This document shows positions 1-12,779 of a stretch of DNA of 64,000 nt, piece by piece. Below the pieces are notes generated by a model, which ran no database searches, was not told where the DNA came from, and saw only the letters and a list, made by a program, of their open reading frames with translations. The DNA is from Tetrahymena elliotti 4EA. Taxonomy: Eukaryota; Ciliophora; Oligohymenophorea; Hymenostomatida; Tetrahymenidae. The position numbers and the translations under genes were made by a program. Where the stretch lies: contig JH720320.1 of assembly GCA_000231825.2 (NCBI GenBank), positions 438,019 to 502,018 of the forward strand, read 5' to 3'. Each line of letters begins with the position of its first letter. Position 1 is the stretch's first letter.

Positions 1-42
1 GAAAATAGTTGCTTAAAAGTATTCTTTATTACTATTATTGAT

Positions 43-3000
43 TCAAGAAACTTAGCTTCCACTGATTTTTTATTTAGGAAGAATTTATTTCTAATTTTTT
101 TGTTTAATAGTGTTTTTGATATTTTTACCATATTTTTAAAATAAATCTTGAATGATTTATTGTTTGTTTGTGTTATTATTTTAAAGAATTTTACCTTCAA
201 AAAGTTATTTATTTTGAGAATAGTTGTATTAGTTTGGTGATAAAAAGTTATGCTAAGAACAGCTTTTCTACTTTTAAGTTAAAAAGTTTCTTACTGCAGC
301 ATCTTATTTTGGGTAAAATTAAATTTTTTTAAAGTTATTCAAAGGATCTTATTTATCCTACTTTTCAATGTTTTCATTATTTTAGATATATTCATCCATT
401 TCTTTTGTTAGATTTAAATTACATTTATCTTATTGACTATTTTAAGATTAAATGTTGCTATTATTCTTTTCGTTATTGTTTTGCTACTAGTTTTTGCCGT
501 TTGCATAATGGTTTATAATATTTTGAAAATCTAAGTTTTCTTAAATTTCTGTTTAATCCTGAGTTTTGATACTTAAATAATTTTAATTTAGGGTCAAATT
601 ATTCCCCATATTATCTAGATAAAGATCTTATAATTATTTCTTTTTTAATTTTAAATTTGTTGAATTTTTTCCATTTGATTATCTATTTGAAGCAGGGGCA
701 CTTTATAGTTGTTTAGGGATCTACGAAGAATAGTTAGGAGTCATCAAATAACCATTTTATTGATTTAAATGCTTAGGACTCTATCTTTAACTTATATTAG
801 TGCTCATAGATTACTAGGCATTAGAGTAATAAGTTTTATTTCCAAAGGACTGAGAAGGGGTTTTAGAACGTAACTGATAATTATTTTCTTAAGTAATATT
901 TTTATTGTTATGTCTATCACAACTGCTTGAAGGTCTCATATTTTTTTATTATTGAGTAATATTTTCATTTAGTGGAGTTTTACTTAACTGTAAATCTTAA
1001 ATTTGATAACTATTTTAATCATAGTTTAGACTAGGCTTTCTTTTAAATTCAAATTATTTTATTTTATCAATTTTTCTTGGTTGATACAAAGTAATTTTCC
1101 CATTAATTTGCTTTGGACTTTGAAGTTTGAATAAATCAATTTAATTTCTTTGAATTTGATGAACTGAATGAGTATTTCTTTAATATTTTAGGGATTTTTA
1201 AGGATTCTCTTCTTCGTTATTAGTTTAAATTTTATCACAATGAGTAATTGTGATGTTGCTTTTTAGTAGAGTTGAGCCTTAGGGTTCATATGAATTCGAT
1301 CTAATAGCATTTTCTTTTTAATTTTCATCTGACTTAAATGATTATTTCATAGCTAAAATCAATCCATTTTCGTTTTAAGGATTGAAATTTTATATTTGAC
1401 TATTAGAGGTTTCTTCATCATCCATTGATAGTCTTTAGCTAATAGTAGCATCGTTAGTTTCTGATCTTCTATGAAATTTTTTAACAGCATATATATCTCT
1501 GGAGGGGTTATTTTAGAAAAAAATTGTATTGTTATATTTAGATAAAGATGTAATTGATGTTGAAGGTCTTTGTGAAAATGAGTGTTGTAATGTTTTCTCT
1601 ATCACTAAATCTAAATGATTTTATATTTTATTTTATTTATCTCTTAAAATACTGATTCTAACCATTTACTTTTCTTCTTCATTTAGGTTCTTTTTTATTG
1701 ATTTATTTCTTTCTTATATGAGTTTTTAATCCCTCTTTTTCTTCTCAGCAATTTATTACTTTTATAAATCATCATTGAAAGCTCTTTTTTTATTTTTCTA
1801 GTAAGCATCGATATCATTAACTTTAGTGCAATTTTACCATACTGCTTGCTAGTATCTATTTTCTTCTAAAAATAAATCAAAGCACTCTTGTTGAAATTTT
1901 ATTAATTCTTTTCTTAAAGGCTTCGGCTTAAAGTCATAAAAAGATGATATAATTTGCTTATAATTTAGTTGAGGGTTGCACCCACTCTCAACTTGATTGT
2001 AGCTAATCAAATTTAAATAGCAGTTTTAACATACCCAAAATTGTTTTGAATAAAACTTTGGATTATCTTTGATGCATTAATATGTATAATCAGTCATTTT
2101 TGGATGAATTTTTTAAAATATTTCTGGTATTGTAGTTTTAGCATTATTATCAATCATTTCTCTTTAATTATTGATTTAATCTATTAAGTCATCTATATCA
2201 TCTTAATCATCATTATTTAATACATGGCTTTTTAGCCTAGCCATTGAAGCTGAAGTTCCTATTTATTTCCCATTTTATTTTTCTTCCCCGATATCTAAAG
2301 AAGAGTTCAGTATATCCTTTTTTTACTTCTGATCATCCAATTTTTTATTATTTAAAATTCTGATTTCCTTATTTTTTTAATCTCTACTATAAATTAGGTA
2401 TTTGTAAGCAATAGAAGCAAAATTTTAATGTTTGTGTAATTCATTACAATTTTAGCAAAGTAAATCTTTTTCTAGCTGATTAGGTCTTCTTTAGTCATAT
2501 GTAGCTCCTTTCTCTATATAATTTGGGATCTATAAATAAACTATCTTTAAATAAAAGAAGGGATAAATCTAAAAATACCTTAATATCTGTTTCTAAACTT
2601 AAGGGTCTCATATTTAGCTTGTTGGAGTAAAAAGTGCTTGCAACATAATTTTTTTGTCCATAAAAACTCTTTTATAATATAAAATGAATGAATTGAATGC
2701 ACAATAAATGTTAAATTAAATTTAAAATTAATAAAAAATTACTTTAAGCTAAAGCCTGTAGCAGTTATTCCATAAAAACCAAACCTTACCTGTTGAATCT
2801 TATTTAAAAAATCCATCTGCTCTTTTAAAGTGAGAATTACCTTGAGAAAGAGCAAAAATGTGCTTTATATTAAATTTAAATTAATTTATTTTAGTCTTAG
2901 AAAAAATTTACCATATGCATTCTCTCCATACATTTTCTTATAACTCCAGGTAGTAATCCTCCTGCAACTGTTGCTGTTTTATATAAATTTCAGTATTAAT

Positions 3001-3843
3001 TTTAATATGAAATAGCAAACATATGCATGTAATATTAAACTTTATGATTATAATTTAAATGAAACAACAATCATATTTTAATTACTGTCTTAAATATTTA
3101 TCTAAAAAACTTATTGTAGATTTATTCAAAGCAATAAGTAAACATTTTTTAAGTTATTAAATTGTATTAATTTTTCAATATTTTACATTCATCTGAGAAA
3201 ATGTGGTGACCTTCAAAAGTGCAGCAACGTTCATAAATATTCAAATTTTAGTGGAATAAGTTTTTTCTATTAACTTTCTTTGATATGATGCAGGACCTTT
3301 CACTCCAGTTTGCTCTATATAATGCTTAGTTTATAGCATATAGTTTTTTAGCAAAGAATATAATTTCATTTATAAATTTAATTACCATTATTATCTCCAA
3401 CAGGATCTATAAATTGCTGAAGTATCCCTCTTTCGGGCCTGTCCTAAGGATTATCGAGAAACGCTTCTATAATTATTATATTTTATTTATTTATTAGACT
3501 TATAATAAAAATATTATGTAGGATTACTTAGTTTCTTTTCATCAAAATATGTTATTAATGTAGAGTAGTCCTCTGGGTCACTTTCAATAAAATATCCTAA
3601 AACATCACTTTTAGTTTTCTTATTCGTAGTAAAATGATGAAATATGGCATCATTATTTAAACTAACATTTCTCTTCTTTAATATTTAATCTTGTTTATTA
3701 GTGAAAAACCATGCTATAGGATATTAATTTCTGTAAACTATTGTATGAGGTAATCCTACTCCTATATTAGAATGATAAATGTCTTTATACTTCTCCCATA
3801 AAATAAAGTAAAAATCTATATTGATTCCTTCTTTTTCTTCCAT
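43..3843 (-). CDS. Conserved N-terminal domain plus CQNC zinc-knuckle protein, 7 exons, ~1097 aa
   Basis: Exons 3528-3843, 3386-3466, 3187-3324, 2912-2973, 2743-2862, 2579-2668 and 43-2529; phases close to exactly 1098 codons ending in TGA at 43-45. Each intron (49-213 bp) starts GTA and is AT-rich. Residues 1-270 look strongly conserved: motifs such as ILQQFIDP near 120, ERCCTFEG near 165 and GKVWFLWNNC near 230 have the high-complexity character of an old eukaryotic domain, but I cannot name the family. Two CQNC pairs follow, at about residues 294-297 (CQNCNELHKH) and about 95 residues later (VCQNCYLN), probably one four-cysteine zinc site. From about residue 450 the protein is Q/N/S-rich, disordered and low-complexity. 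I considered a B-box because of the LHKH after the first CQNC, but the full consensus is missing. The start is the first ATG of exon 1. Gene structure is well supported; function is unknown. Confidence 0.85.
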
Positions 3844-4772
3844 TAAAATTTATTTGTAAATCTGATTTGAACCCAAATAGAGAAAATAGCTCCAACCTTA
3901 TATTAACAGATATTTATTTCTCCTACTTAATTAGGCTTGAATATTTCTTTGATGTTTCTATTATAAGAATAAAATCAGTAAAATTTAATTTAACAAAAAA
4001 ACCAATATTTGCTTAGAAAATATATAAATACACAAATGAACATTCAAAGTTTTCTTTCCCTTCAATTATTTTACATAAATTAAAAGTTCTATGTATATTA
4101 AAACATTAATAGTATTGATTGATAGATAGATAGAAAAAAAATTTTAGTTATTTCTATTTTTTTAAATTCATACTCAGAAAATCAAAATTAATTGTTTTTG
4201 TTGAAATGAAACTATTTTTCAAAATATTAAATATTTTTATCAAATCTAAGTTGTGTGTATATAAAAAATATCAATACCAACAACATTAAATATATTCCTT
4301 ATTTCTGTATTTAAATAAAAGTTAAACCAAATCCTTAGTGTAAGAAAATTTAAAAAACTTTTAAAGAAAGAAAAGATAAAAAAATAATATTAATAAATAA
4401 TTTTTTAAAGTGAAAGCAAAATGTTTATTAAGATGTTGAAATTATAATTAGTGACTTAAATGTGACTTTCTATTTTAAAATAATAAAGATTTAGGAAAAC
4501 TTAAAAATTTGTTAATATTTAAAAATTGCTTTAGTGAAATATTTTAATTTTTTTCTTTCAAGTAATTGAAATTAAAAATGACTATGAGTTCAGTTTAAAT
4601 TATTTTTAAAAAATAATATTTGATGAATCATGTAGATTTATTTTAGTAAAATTAAAAAGTGAACAAACAAAAAGATATAAAAATTTTAACTAAATAATTT
4701 GTTTTATAGAATTATGTAATACAAGATTAATTTATTTATACATTTTATTCATTAATTTAAAAATTTTATGCA
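3844..4772. other. Intergenic, AT-rich
   Basis: No frame here stays open with gene-like composition. It separates the start of the zinc-knuckle gene from the stop of the ERI1-like gene (both on the minus strand), so it should hold the first gene's promoter and the second gene's 3' end. It contains a short GATA repeat at 4116-4133. Confidence 0.7.
4116..4133. repeat. GATA microsatellite
   Basis: Short tandem run of the tetranucleotide gata/gatt (about four units) in intergenic DNA. Probably neutral. Confidence 0.8.
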
Positions 4773-7700
4773 TCATTTGGGTTTGTTATTTATATATTAC
4801 CAATGGTAAGCCAAATCTTAATATTCTTACAATTTTTTTCTGTTAACTAAGATGAAATTAACAAAATTTATACTAAATTCATCATTCTTTATTAATTAGC
4901 AAATCTATTCTTTGCTAAAGCTACTGTTAACACTCTAATTTTAACCACTCAAGGAATTTATTTGATTTTATTACTAATTTTGTTATTAGCTAATATTAAT
5001 TTATGACTCAGTAGTTATTAAAGAATTTTATTGGGATTAATGTGGTTATTGTGGAATTTGTTAGGTCTTTTCTAGTTTATTTTGGCTAGCTTTAGTTTCA
5101 GAAGTATTTGTAAAATCTTTTCCACTTCTTTTTCTTTGAGATTTAGGTTAATTTTTATCGGCTTCATTTAATTACTAATCTGCTTTGTGCACTATTGTGT
5201 ATTCATCTTTATTGTTCAAACTAAATTGATCTGCAAGATGAGTTGTACTAGCAGGTTTTATCATTGGAGATTAGTTTGTTACTTTTAAGCTATTTTTTCT
5301 TTATGGGTAGTTTGCTTGAGTATTTTAGCTAGTAGAATTCTCTTAGAATTACACGTGATGATTAATATTAACCTTAATCTAGGAAGAAAGAAGATCATCA
5401 CTCATAGATCTCTTTCTCTTATAAGGTGTTGAGCAAGTTGAATTTTTTCTTTAGCTGTGATCTTTCTATTTATATACATCTAGGAAACCTGTAAATTATA
5501 TAAGACTATCATCAATGTAAATGATTTTTTCATTAAAGAATAATTCTTTTTCATATTACTACAAATTAAATGTTTTTTAAAAACTAGAAAACTCATTTTT
5601 ATCAAATCCCATCAAAACAAACGCAGTCTAATTTCTATGAATGTTATATTTTTTTAAATAACTTGAAAAGTTATGGTAAAAAGCTTTTTCAACTTGCTTT
5701 GTGTGCTCATCAACCACTTTATTATTTTTTTAATTATCTAATTTAGAATAATTTTAGTGTTTGCCAATATTATTACTGGGAGGAGCCTATGAGTTTTGAT
5801 TTGGATGAGTATTACTTGGGTCAGATCCTAAATATCCATAATAAGCCAATTAGCTGTAATACAAATTTCTAGGGTGGGTACTTAAAGCTAAATTAGTACC
5901 TCTAGATCCAGAGGCTTAGCAAGTAACAAAATCAAAATAAAAAGTGCTGTCCTTAATTCTGTAGACCGAGTTAATTTCTCTGTTTTTTTCAGTTAAGAAA
6001 CAAGTAAATTTCAAATACTTGCCTTATTAATTTTGCAAACTAGTAGGTAAAGCTTTTTGTTGAGCTGGAGCTTCATTTTTTTCTTATTCTTAAGAAGCAA
6101 TGTCTAATTTAATCATGAGGAATTTTGTATTGAATTCATATAGATTGAATAAATTATTTTTAACACAATATTTAGGATCTTATTTTAAAAACTAAGGTTA
6201 GATCATAAATTATGTAAAGCTAAATCCTCTCTTAACAAGTTCTATACAAACTAATGCCTAGTTACGAGCATCATCTATACCTTTGTGCTTATTTCCCTAG
6301 AATTCCATTTACAAAACTTGTTATGCATGAGAAAGAGATTTATTAATTACACCTCCACTTATTTCTAGAGGGAAAACATTTCTTAAATTAATGTATGAGA
6401 AGAAAACATCGCTGCTAGGAATATAATTCTTATTGATAAATTCACTTTTCATGTAATTACAATCACTATTGCAATCATAAAGAATACAACCTTCATAGTC
6501 TTTATATTTTGATAAAAAGGACTCAACTTTTTAAATAACTTAAAGAAATGAAGGAGCATTAGCTACATCTTTTTATTGTATTCCAGTTATTTTTGAAATA
6601 TATGGATTTATTTTAGGAAATGTTGTTGGCTTAACATAAGTATGGAAGGTGTCTATGATACGCTCTTTTTTCAAATCAATAACTAGAACGGGAAATTCAA
6701 TAATTTCATAACCAGGTTGGTTGCATTCAAAATCTATTACAAATAGCATATCTAGTTTTTTATTCTCTTCATTTTTAGATAACTTTTACTGGATTTCTAT
6801 GCTTCTTTGTATTAGATTATCTAGAATTTTTAGCTTTTAATCGCCCATACTTAATTAGCTTGGTACTTATTTATCAGATCCAATATTTTATTTCATCGAT
6901 TATGATTAAAGAAGTATTTATTTTCTTGAAATATTTTATTAATTTTGATTGGGAATATTGTAGCCACTTTATATTAGTTATTGAGTAATTTGCTATTGAG
7001 ATATTTATGGATTCATTTTTTCTACATTTGGTTTCACTAGTTTGTCATTTTTATTGGTGGTATCATTACCAATATTTGCTTAAATAGGATTCTTTTTGTT
7101 AGCTAGTTAAGTTATTTGGAAAATTTGCTATCCATACCTGAGCTTGACTTCAATGGTTTAACTATTTCTAAAGCTAATTACACATTCTTTTTTGAATTAA
7201 AGACCTAATTTAACCAATTTAATCACTAAGACAAAAAAATTAAACTATGAAGAAAATTTGGTTCCTTTGATATTTGATTGCTAATCATTCATAAATTTAT
7301 TGCTAGAATAAGTTGAATTAGAGCAAATAGAAGAGCAAGAGCTAATACAACCATTGTTATTAAGCTCTTAATCTTTTTAGATTAATGTTTTTTTAATTTA
7401 TCCATTTGCATCATTCTAATTTCTTTCCAAACTCATTTCTGTTCTCTCTTTTTACTCCTAAATTATAGCTAAAGGTGATGAATTTGCATTGTTAAATATT
7501 GAAGAATTCTTAAATAAATTGTTACTATTATTATTGGAAAAACTATTCAAAGAATTTTGGTTCTATTTAGATTGGTTATTAGTTAATATGCTTGAAAATA
7601 AAGAAGACTAACCTCCAAGGAAAGAGCCAGAATCAACAGAATATGAATTTTGCCTTTTAGCTGTAAGCTATGAAAATATAGTAGTTTCTGGCTGCATTGA

Positions 7701-8855
7701 ATATGAAGTGTTTGAAGTGAATTGTGTTTAGTTTGCATTTTACTTAAATTGCATATTATTGTTGATGTCAAAAAGAGATGAAATATTTTTATTTGAGTTT
7801 TACTAAGATTATTAATCACTCTAATAATCATTTTTTCTCAAAAATGCAGTTAAAGTTGAAGTTGGAGTAGGAGTAGAATTATCAGCTTATGTTGCTGTAT
7901 TTGATGATAGAGGAGGTGTGCTTTGATTCGAACAAAGAAGAGAAGAAGACTTTGATAAGTCTTAAGGCTGCATTTAGTAGTTTTAATTAGTTATTGAGGT
8001 CGATGAAAATGTTATTTCATTTTATTGCTAATTACAACCTTCTTACTTTCTCTCTAAATTTAATTCATTTTTATGAATAGATTCTTAAAATTAATTTGGC
8101 ATTATTTGATTCTTTTTATCACCTATTTAGTAACTATTAATCAGTTCTTGTTTTGTTTCTGATGTTAAGAGGCCTTTTAAATCAAGAGATTAGCTTGCAG
8201 CTCTTGTAATTTACCTTGGTACATTATTTATTTAGTCTTTAATTATACTTTCTTATATAGTCTACTAAATTGGAAGTATCTCTTTAGCTATTTCATCGTC
8301 TGCTTAGAAATCTAAAAAATATGAAAGCTAGTTAAAAAGGATGACTTCATCAGTAAGAAATTAACTAGGCATAAGCTATCCTAAAGAAATAAATGTATTA
8401 GTAAAACTCAATTCATTTACTTAGATTTTGTTTTGACGAAATATTTTAAAAAGAGCACTGGCTATGGATTTCTTAGGATAAACTATGAAAAAAGACTAAC
8501 TCGAAGCATATTTTTTTTTGATATTATTAACTTGAGTAACAGCTTATGCTAATTTGTGGCTTCGATCTTCATTGCTGATTTCAATATTAGAAAATTCAAT
8601 AATTTTCTTGTCAGTTTAATCTAAAGTCAATGCATAAATGTTAGAAAGCTAATTTAATTCATTAATTCTGATATCAATTAAAAGTAGAATATCATGGTGA
8701 GAGAACTCGCTTTTCTTTTCTGCACTAAAGCTTTACCCATGCGAAGTACTATTTTGGGCTTATGGATTTGTATTGTTTGCTTTGCTATTGCTATTTGATC
8801 TTTTTCCTTATTTTGTTTTCATTGTTGCCGATACTCCATTAGATGTTATTTCCAT
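4773..8855 (-). CDS. ERI1-like DEDDh 3'-5' exonuclease, single exon, 1360 aa
   Basis: One uninterrupted frame of 1361 codons. Residues ~700-890 form a DEDDh exonuclease of the ERI1/THEX1 type: FVIDFECN carries the DxE pair (D708, E710), then the family's FHTYVKP and ITGIQQKDV segments, a middle acid around ILYDCNSD (D794 or D798) and the final HKGIDDAR (H857, with D862 in the HxxxxD spacing). All catalytic positions are present, so I expect an active nuclease. Known ERI1 enzymes trim siRNA ends, histone mRNA stem-loops and 5.8S rRNA. Here a small-RNA role is only inference. Residues ~40-200 look like a second, degenerate copy of the same fold (LLIDIRINEL, SFFIVYPKK). The middle (~200-680) is Q/N/S-rich. 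ERI1 proteins are usually 300-400 aa, so this one is greatly enlarged. A paralogue lies at 15088-21918. Confidence 0.9.
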
Positions 8856-11800
8856 CTTTTAATTGAATCATTTTTAATTATAATCAAATAAATTGTCTCT
8901 TAAGCTTATTCAAAAGGTGTGTAAACATACAAATGTATGAAAACTCTGGTAAATAAATGCATGTGAGTGAGTAAATATATATGAAACAATGAGGAAATGA
9001 ATGAAATTAAGATCATATAAATGAGCAAAAAAAGAAAAAGAATTAGTTATAAATCTAACTCTTTTTTATCCAAAAAATATTGATATACATATAGAGAATG
9101 GTATGATGGGTCTCATTAAATTTTGAATGAAGTGATAATTTATATAAAGTAGCAGCTAGATTGAATTTTTTGATTTAATCAAAAAGATCAAAAAAAAGAG
9201 CCAAATAATAAATAAATTTATTACCCACTACGCAACCAGATTAATTAAAATGAAATAATGATAAGGCAAAAAGAGATCTTTAAAATCGATAAATAGAATG
9301 AAAAAGTAGATAAAAATGAAAGAAACAAAAGAAAAACATGTATTAAAACCAAAGAGAGGAAGAGCAAAAAAGAGGGATGAAGGTAGATTGAAAGAATGTT
9401 TGAGCGAATTTATTTGTAAGAAATGATAAATTGGACAAATTTTTTAAAGAATTTTCAAACTAGTTTGTTTGTATATAAACGCTTTTAAACTTTTTAAATA
9501 ATCAGAAAACAAAGAAAGGAAAATGAATAGAAAGCATTCCAAAAAATGAAAATTCTAACACTCTTAAACTGCTCTCTACTTTTCTCTTTAATTTTAATGA
9601 AGCTTTCATTTGTTTCTTTTTGATTGCACTTTTTTTAATTTGTTTTTTGATCAAATTACTTTAATTTATTGATCTTCCCTATCTTTTCCTTCTTATTATT
9701 TACTGCTTTCTTTGCTATTTGCTTCTTCTGCTAAGGCAAAATAAAATCTTTGATATTTTGCAAGAAACATTTCTTTTACATTCAAATTTCGATGCTTGAT
9801 TAATTTAGATTCTTTTCCTTTTAATTTTGTTTGGTATTTTAAACATAATTTGATACGCTACTTACTTTTCAGTAAGATGAATTATCTTCTTTTTTTAAAA
9901 TCAATTTACTTTATTTAGTTTGACCATTAACTTTCTTTAAAATTATTTTTTTTTGAAATACTTTGCAACTAAAAAATGTACCTCCCTCACAAAAAAGTTT
10001 TATTAAAACTAAAAAGGTTATAAATAAATCTTTTAAATTGTAAAGATAAAAATGAAAAAATCTAAAAAATAATAATTAAATTTAGCTATTTAAATTAAAA
10101 ATGGCAAAAATACTTTAATAGATATTAATTTTCTGTTCAGATTTAGAAATAGAGATTGATACTGTATTAATAAAAAATTTATTCCATTTTTTCAGTTAAG
10201 TATTAGTTTTAATGACCTCTTTTTATATAATTAATTTGTAAACTAAAATATATTAAAATAGAATACGTTGGCTCTAAATTAAAGGAATAGAAATCAAGCA
10301 TAATTAGCGTGTTAAAATGAAGTAAAATACTCAAAGACTTTCGTATTTTAAATTTAATGTTTTTTAATGAATTAATTTTTTTGTAAGAATTCAATAGATT
10401 TCATCCATTCAGTGTTAAATCCTAAATTTTAATTCATCCAACTATTTTAAAAATAATAACCATCGTTTATTTTCTTAATCATAATAATCCTACTTCTGTA
10501 TGAAATTATATATATTCTTGCGATCTCATAAATATTTTAAATAAATTATCTGCAACACTCTTGTTTGTATTTATTCAGTAAAATTTCTTATCTTTTTTAC
10601 AAAAATCTTCTACTTTTGAACTAATCATCAAATTCTAAGAAATAAGAATTTAAATAAATACTAATTGTATTTTTGAAATCTCTATACAAAAACCATCTCC
10701 AAGTTAATATATAAAAAAACTATAAATCGTTTTATATTGGCAAATAAATATACTGTTTAGATTATTTATTAATATGAAAAGAAAAATTTCTTAAAAATCC
10801 ATATAGTTTGATAACAATTTTAAAATAACAAAAATTTATGAGCCTTTATTTGTGAAAATTTTAAAAATATGGTAAGTGATAAATAGCAGTTTATGTTAGT
10901 ATATAAGTCTTCATTTTAATTCTTTTTATTATTTCAATTTTATTTTATCAATTTTTTACTTGGTATTTTTTAACATGTCTTTGAAAAATACTTAAAAAAA
11001 AAATTTCAAGTTATGATCATCATTTGAAAGCAATTAACGAATGGTTTTCCTTTTATTTGAATTAATGATTAAATGGATGGTAGCATAAAGCTTAAATCTT
11101 GACTGCCTCTTTTTCTTCACAAGCTAATCGCCTGAGTTATCTGATCAATATCTGAATTTTATTGGTGTAAAATCACTAGAAATGTATTAGAAGAGGATAA
11201 AAGGAATCTAAAAACATAAAAAATATTTTTAAATGCTTTATTTTATACTTTAAGAATAATCAAATTTAAATATTTGGATAAGTTTTAAAACATTTTTAAA
11301 TATTTGTTAGAATTTTTTTGCTAAAATCTTTTTAACAAAGCAATAAAAATAAGATTTTTGGATAACTTTTTATTATTATTTTTTAGAATTCAAATAAAAC
11401 CACTGAATTTAATTTGATGTTGATGGAGGAAAATTAAGAAATCAATAATATTATAATAGTTATCCAGAACAAAAAATTTGCTTAAGTATGAATTATTTAA
11501 GATTATGACTTTTAATTATTAAATATTGAAAAAATCAAACATGAATTCTAATAAAGTCTAAAAATGACCTATTTTTTTTTAATTAAAATTTTATAAACAT
11601 AATGGCCTTAATTAAGTTAATATATTTAGAAACAGATCTTATGATTACGAATTATCATATTGATTTTATAAAAAGCTATTAAGTATCCACATTAATGGCT
11701 TAATTGTGTTATTACAACAAAAATTTTTAAGATTTCTATAGATATTATACTCTAAGCGCATAATTGTAATCATTCTAAAATTATGATGATAACTTGATGA

Positions 11801-12013
11801 GTTTTTGAGTAACTAAAGAAAAATATATATACAATAATTATAAAATGTAGAATAGATAGGTAGTAGAAAGAATAAGTTTTGTTTAAGATATTTGATTAAA
11901 AGATTAAGTTAGTTTTTGTTTTATTGTGATATTTGGATAAGGATTTTTTAGTTTTTGTAGCTTAATATAAATAAGCTATTTGGTGATATAATGATTTTAG
12001 AAGAACATATTTT
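8856..12013. other. Long intergenic region, no supported gene
   Basis: About 3.2 kb of AT-rich DNA upstream of the ERI1-like gene. A T-rich stretch lies at 9550-9900. A 207-codon open frame at 10294-10914 (minus) has noise-like composition and is not called. A patch of somewhat higher GC at about 11030-11200 has short protein-like stretches in two frames but no gene I can close. Confidence 0.6.
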
Positions 12014-12779
12014 TCAAAATCCAAAGCATGAGAAACCTTTTTTTTTATAGATTAATCTTCTAAATTTGATAAATTGAGAGATAAAGTTTAAGTATTCAGT
12101 TTAATAAATTCTCTCGTCTCCTTCTGCAGCTTTACTTATAAAGAACTTCTTAATTTCACTGTCATTATTCTTAGAATCTATTATTTAAAAAGAAAAATTG
12201 TTATTAAATTTTTTCTATGTTTGGTAGAATAAAATTTCAAAAGTTATGTTAAATAAGTATTTACCTTTATAGTGGGTGAGGGTATATTCTATACATTTTC
12301 TAGTATCCTCAAAGCTAAGATATCCATCTTATTATTGATCAAATTTAATCCAGGATTTTTACATTAATCTTATTTCACTCGTACTGAAGTTTCTGAGTAT
12401 ACTATTTTAAAAGTAATCAAATAAATTTATGTATTAAAAAAAAAAGTATTTACAATTCTTCATTCAAAGCAGGTATTTTCTTTTAATTTTATTTAAGTTT
12501 TATGACAATACTCCCAAATCTTTTACGGTCAACTTTTTCATCAAGAGAAGATTTTATTTCACTGATGTCTGTTTAAGTTACTAATTTTTATAATAAATTA
12601 TGATTTTAATTTGTGAACAAAATAGAATTTAAATTCTTACTTTCAGATGAAAAAATATGTTCAAGGGCGTCAATACATTAGATGGAAGTTATTTATCCTG
12701 TTTTTTTAGTATCATATTTATAGAACTATTTTTTAGCCTTATTGAGTAGGTCAATAGTGGACTAGGTTGCGTCGTACAT
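12014..12779 (-). CDS. Small EF-hand protein, 4 exons, 188 aa
   Basis: Exons 12641-12779, 12454-12580, 12265-12401 and 12014-12177; phases 1, 2, 1 close to 189 codons with TGA at 12014-12016. Introns are 52-87 bp, GTAA...TAG. Exon 3 encodes a recognisable EF-hand: helix RLMQKSWIKF, loop DQQQDGYLSFED (D at positions 1 and 5, G at 6, L at 8, but D rather than E at 12), then helix TRKCIEYTL. An earlier loop-like segment near residue 25 (DTKKTGQITSIQ) is degenerate. The C-terminus is basic and aromatic. It is about the size of calmodulin or centrin, but with only one good loop I cannot assign a subfamily. It sits alone between the two ERI1-like paralogues; nothing in the sequence links them functionally. 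Confidence 0.8.

Noticed and set aside
2379..2460. B-box zinc finger at the first CQNC of the 43-3843 gene
   Set aside because: The CxxC and LHxH fit only part of the B-box pattern; a second CQNC about 95 residues later fits a different four-cysteine site better.
2579..3324. In-frame TGA codons in a first straight-through reading suggested a pseudogene or TGA recoding
   Set aside because: Introducing short GTA...AG introns gives frames that join with matching phases across seven exons and removes every internal TGA.
10294..10914. Minus-strand open frame of 207 codons starting MKTYILTQ
   Set aside because: With only TGA as stop, frames of this length arise by chance in such AT-rich DNA. The composition (dominated by F, Y, I, N, K and few D, E, G, A) is that of noise, and no domain is visible.
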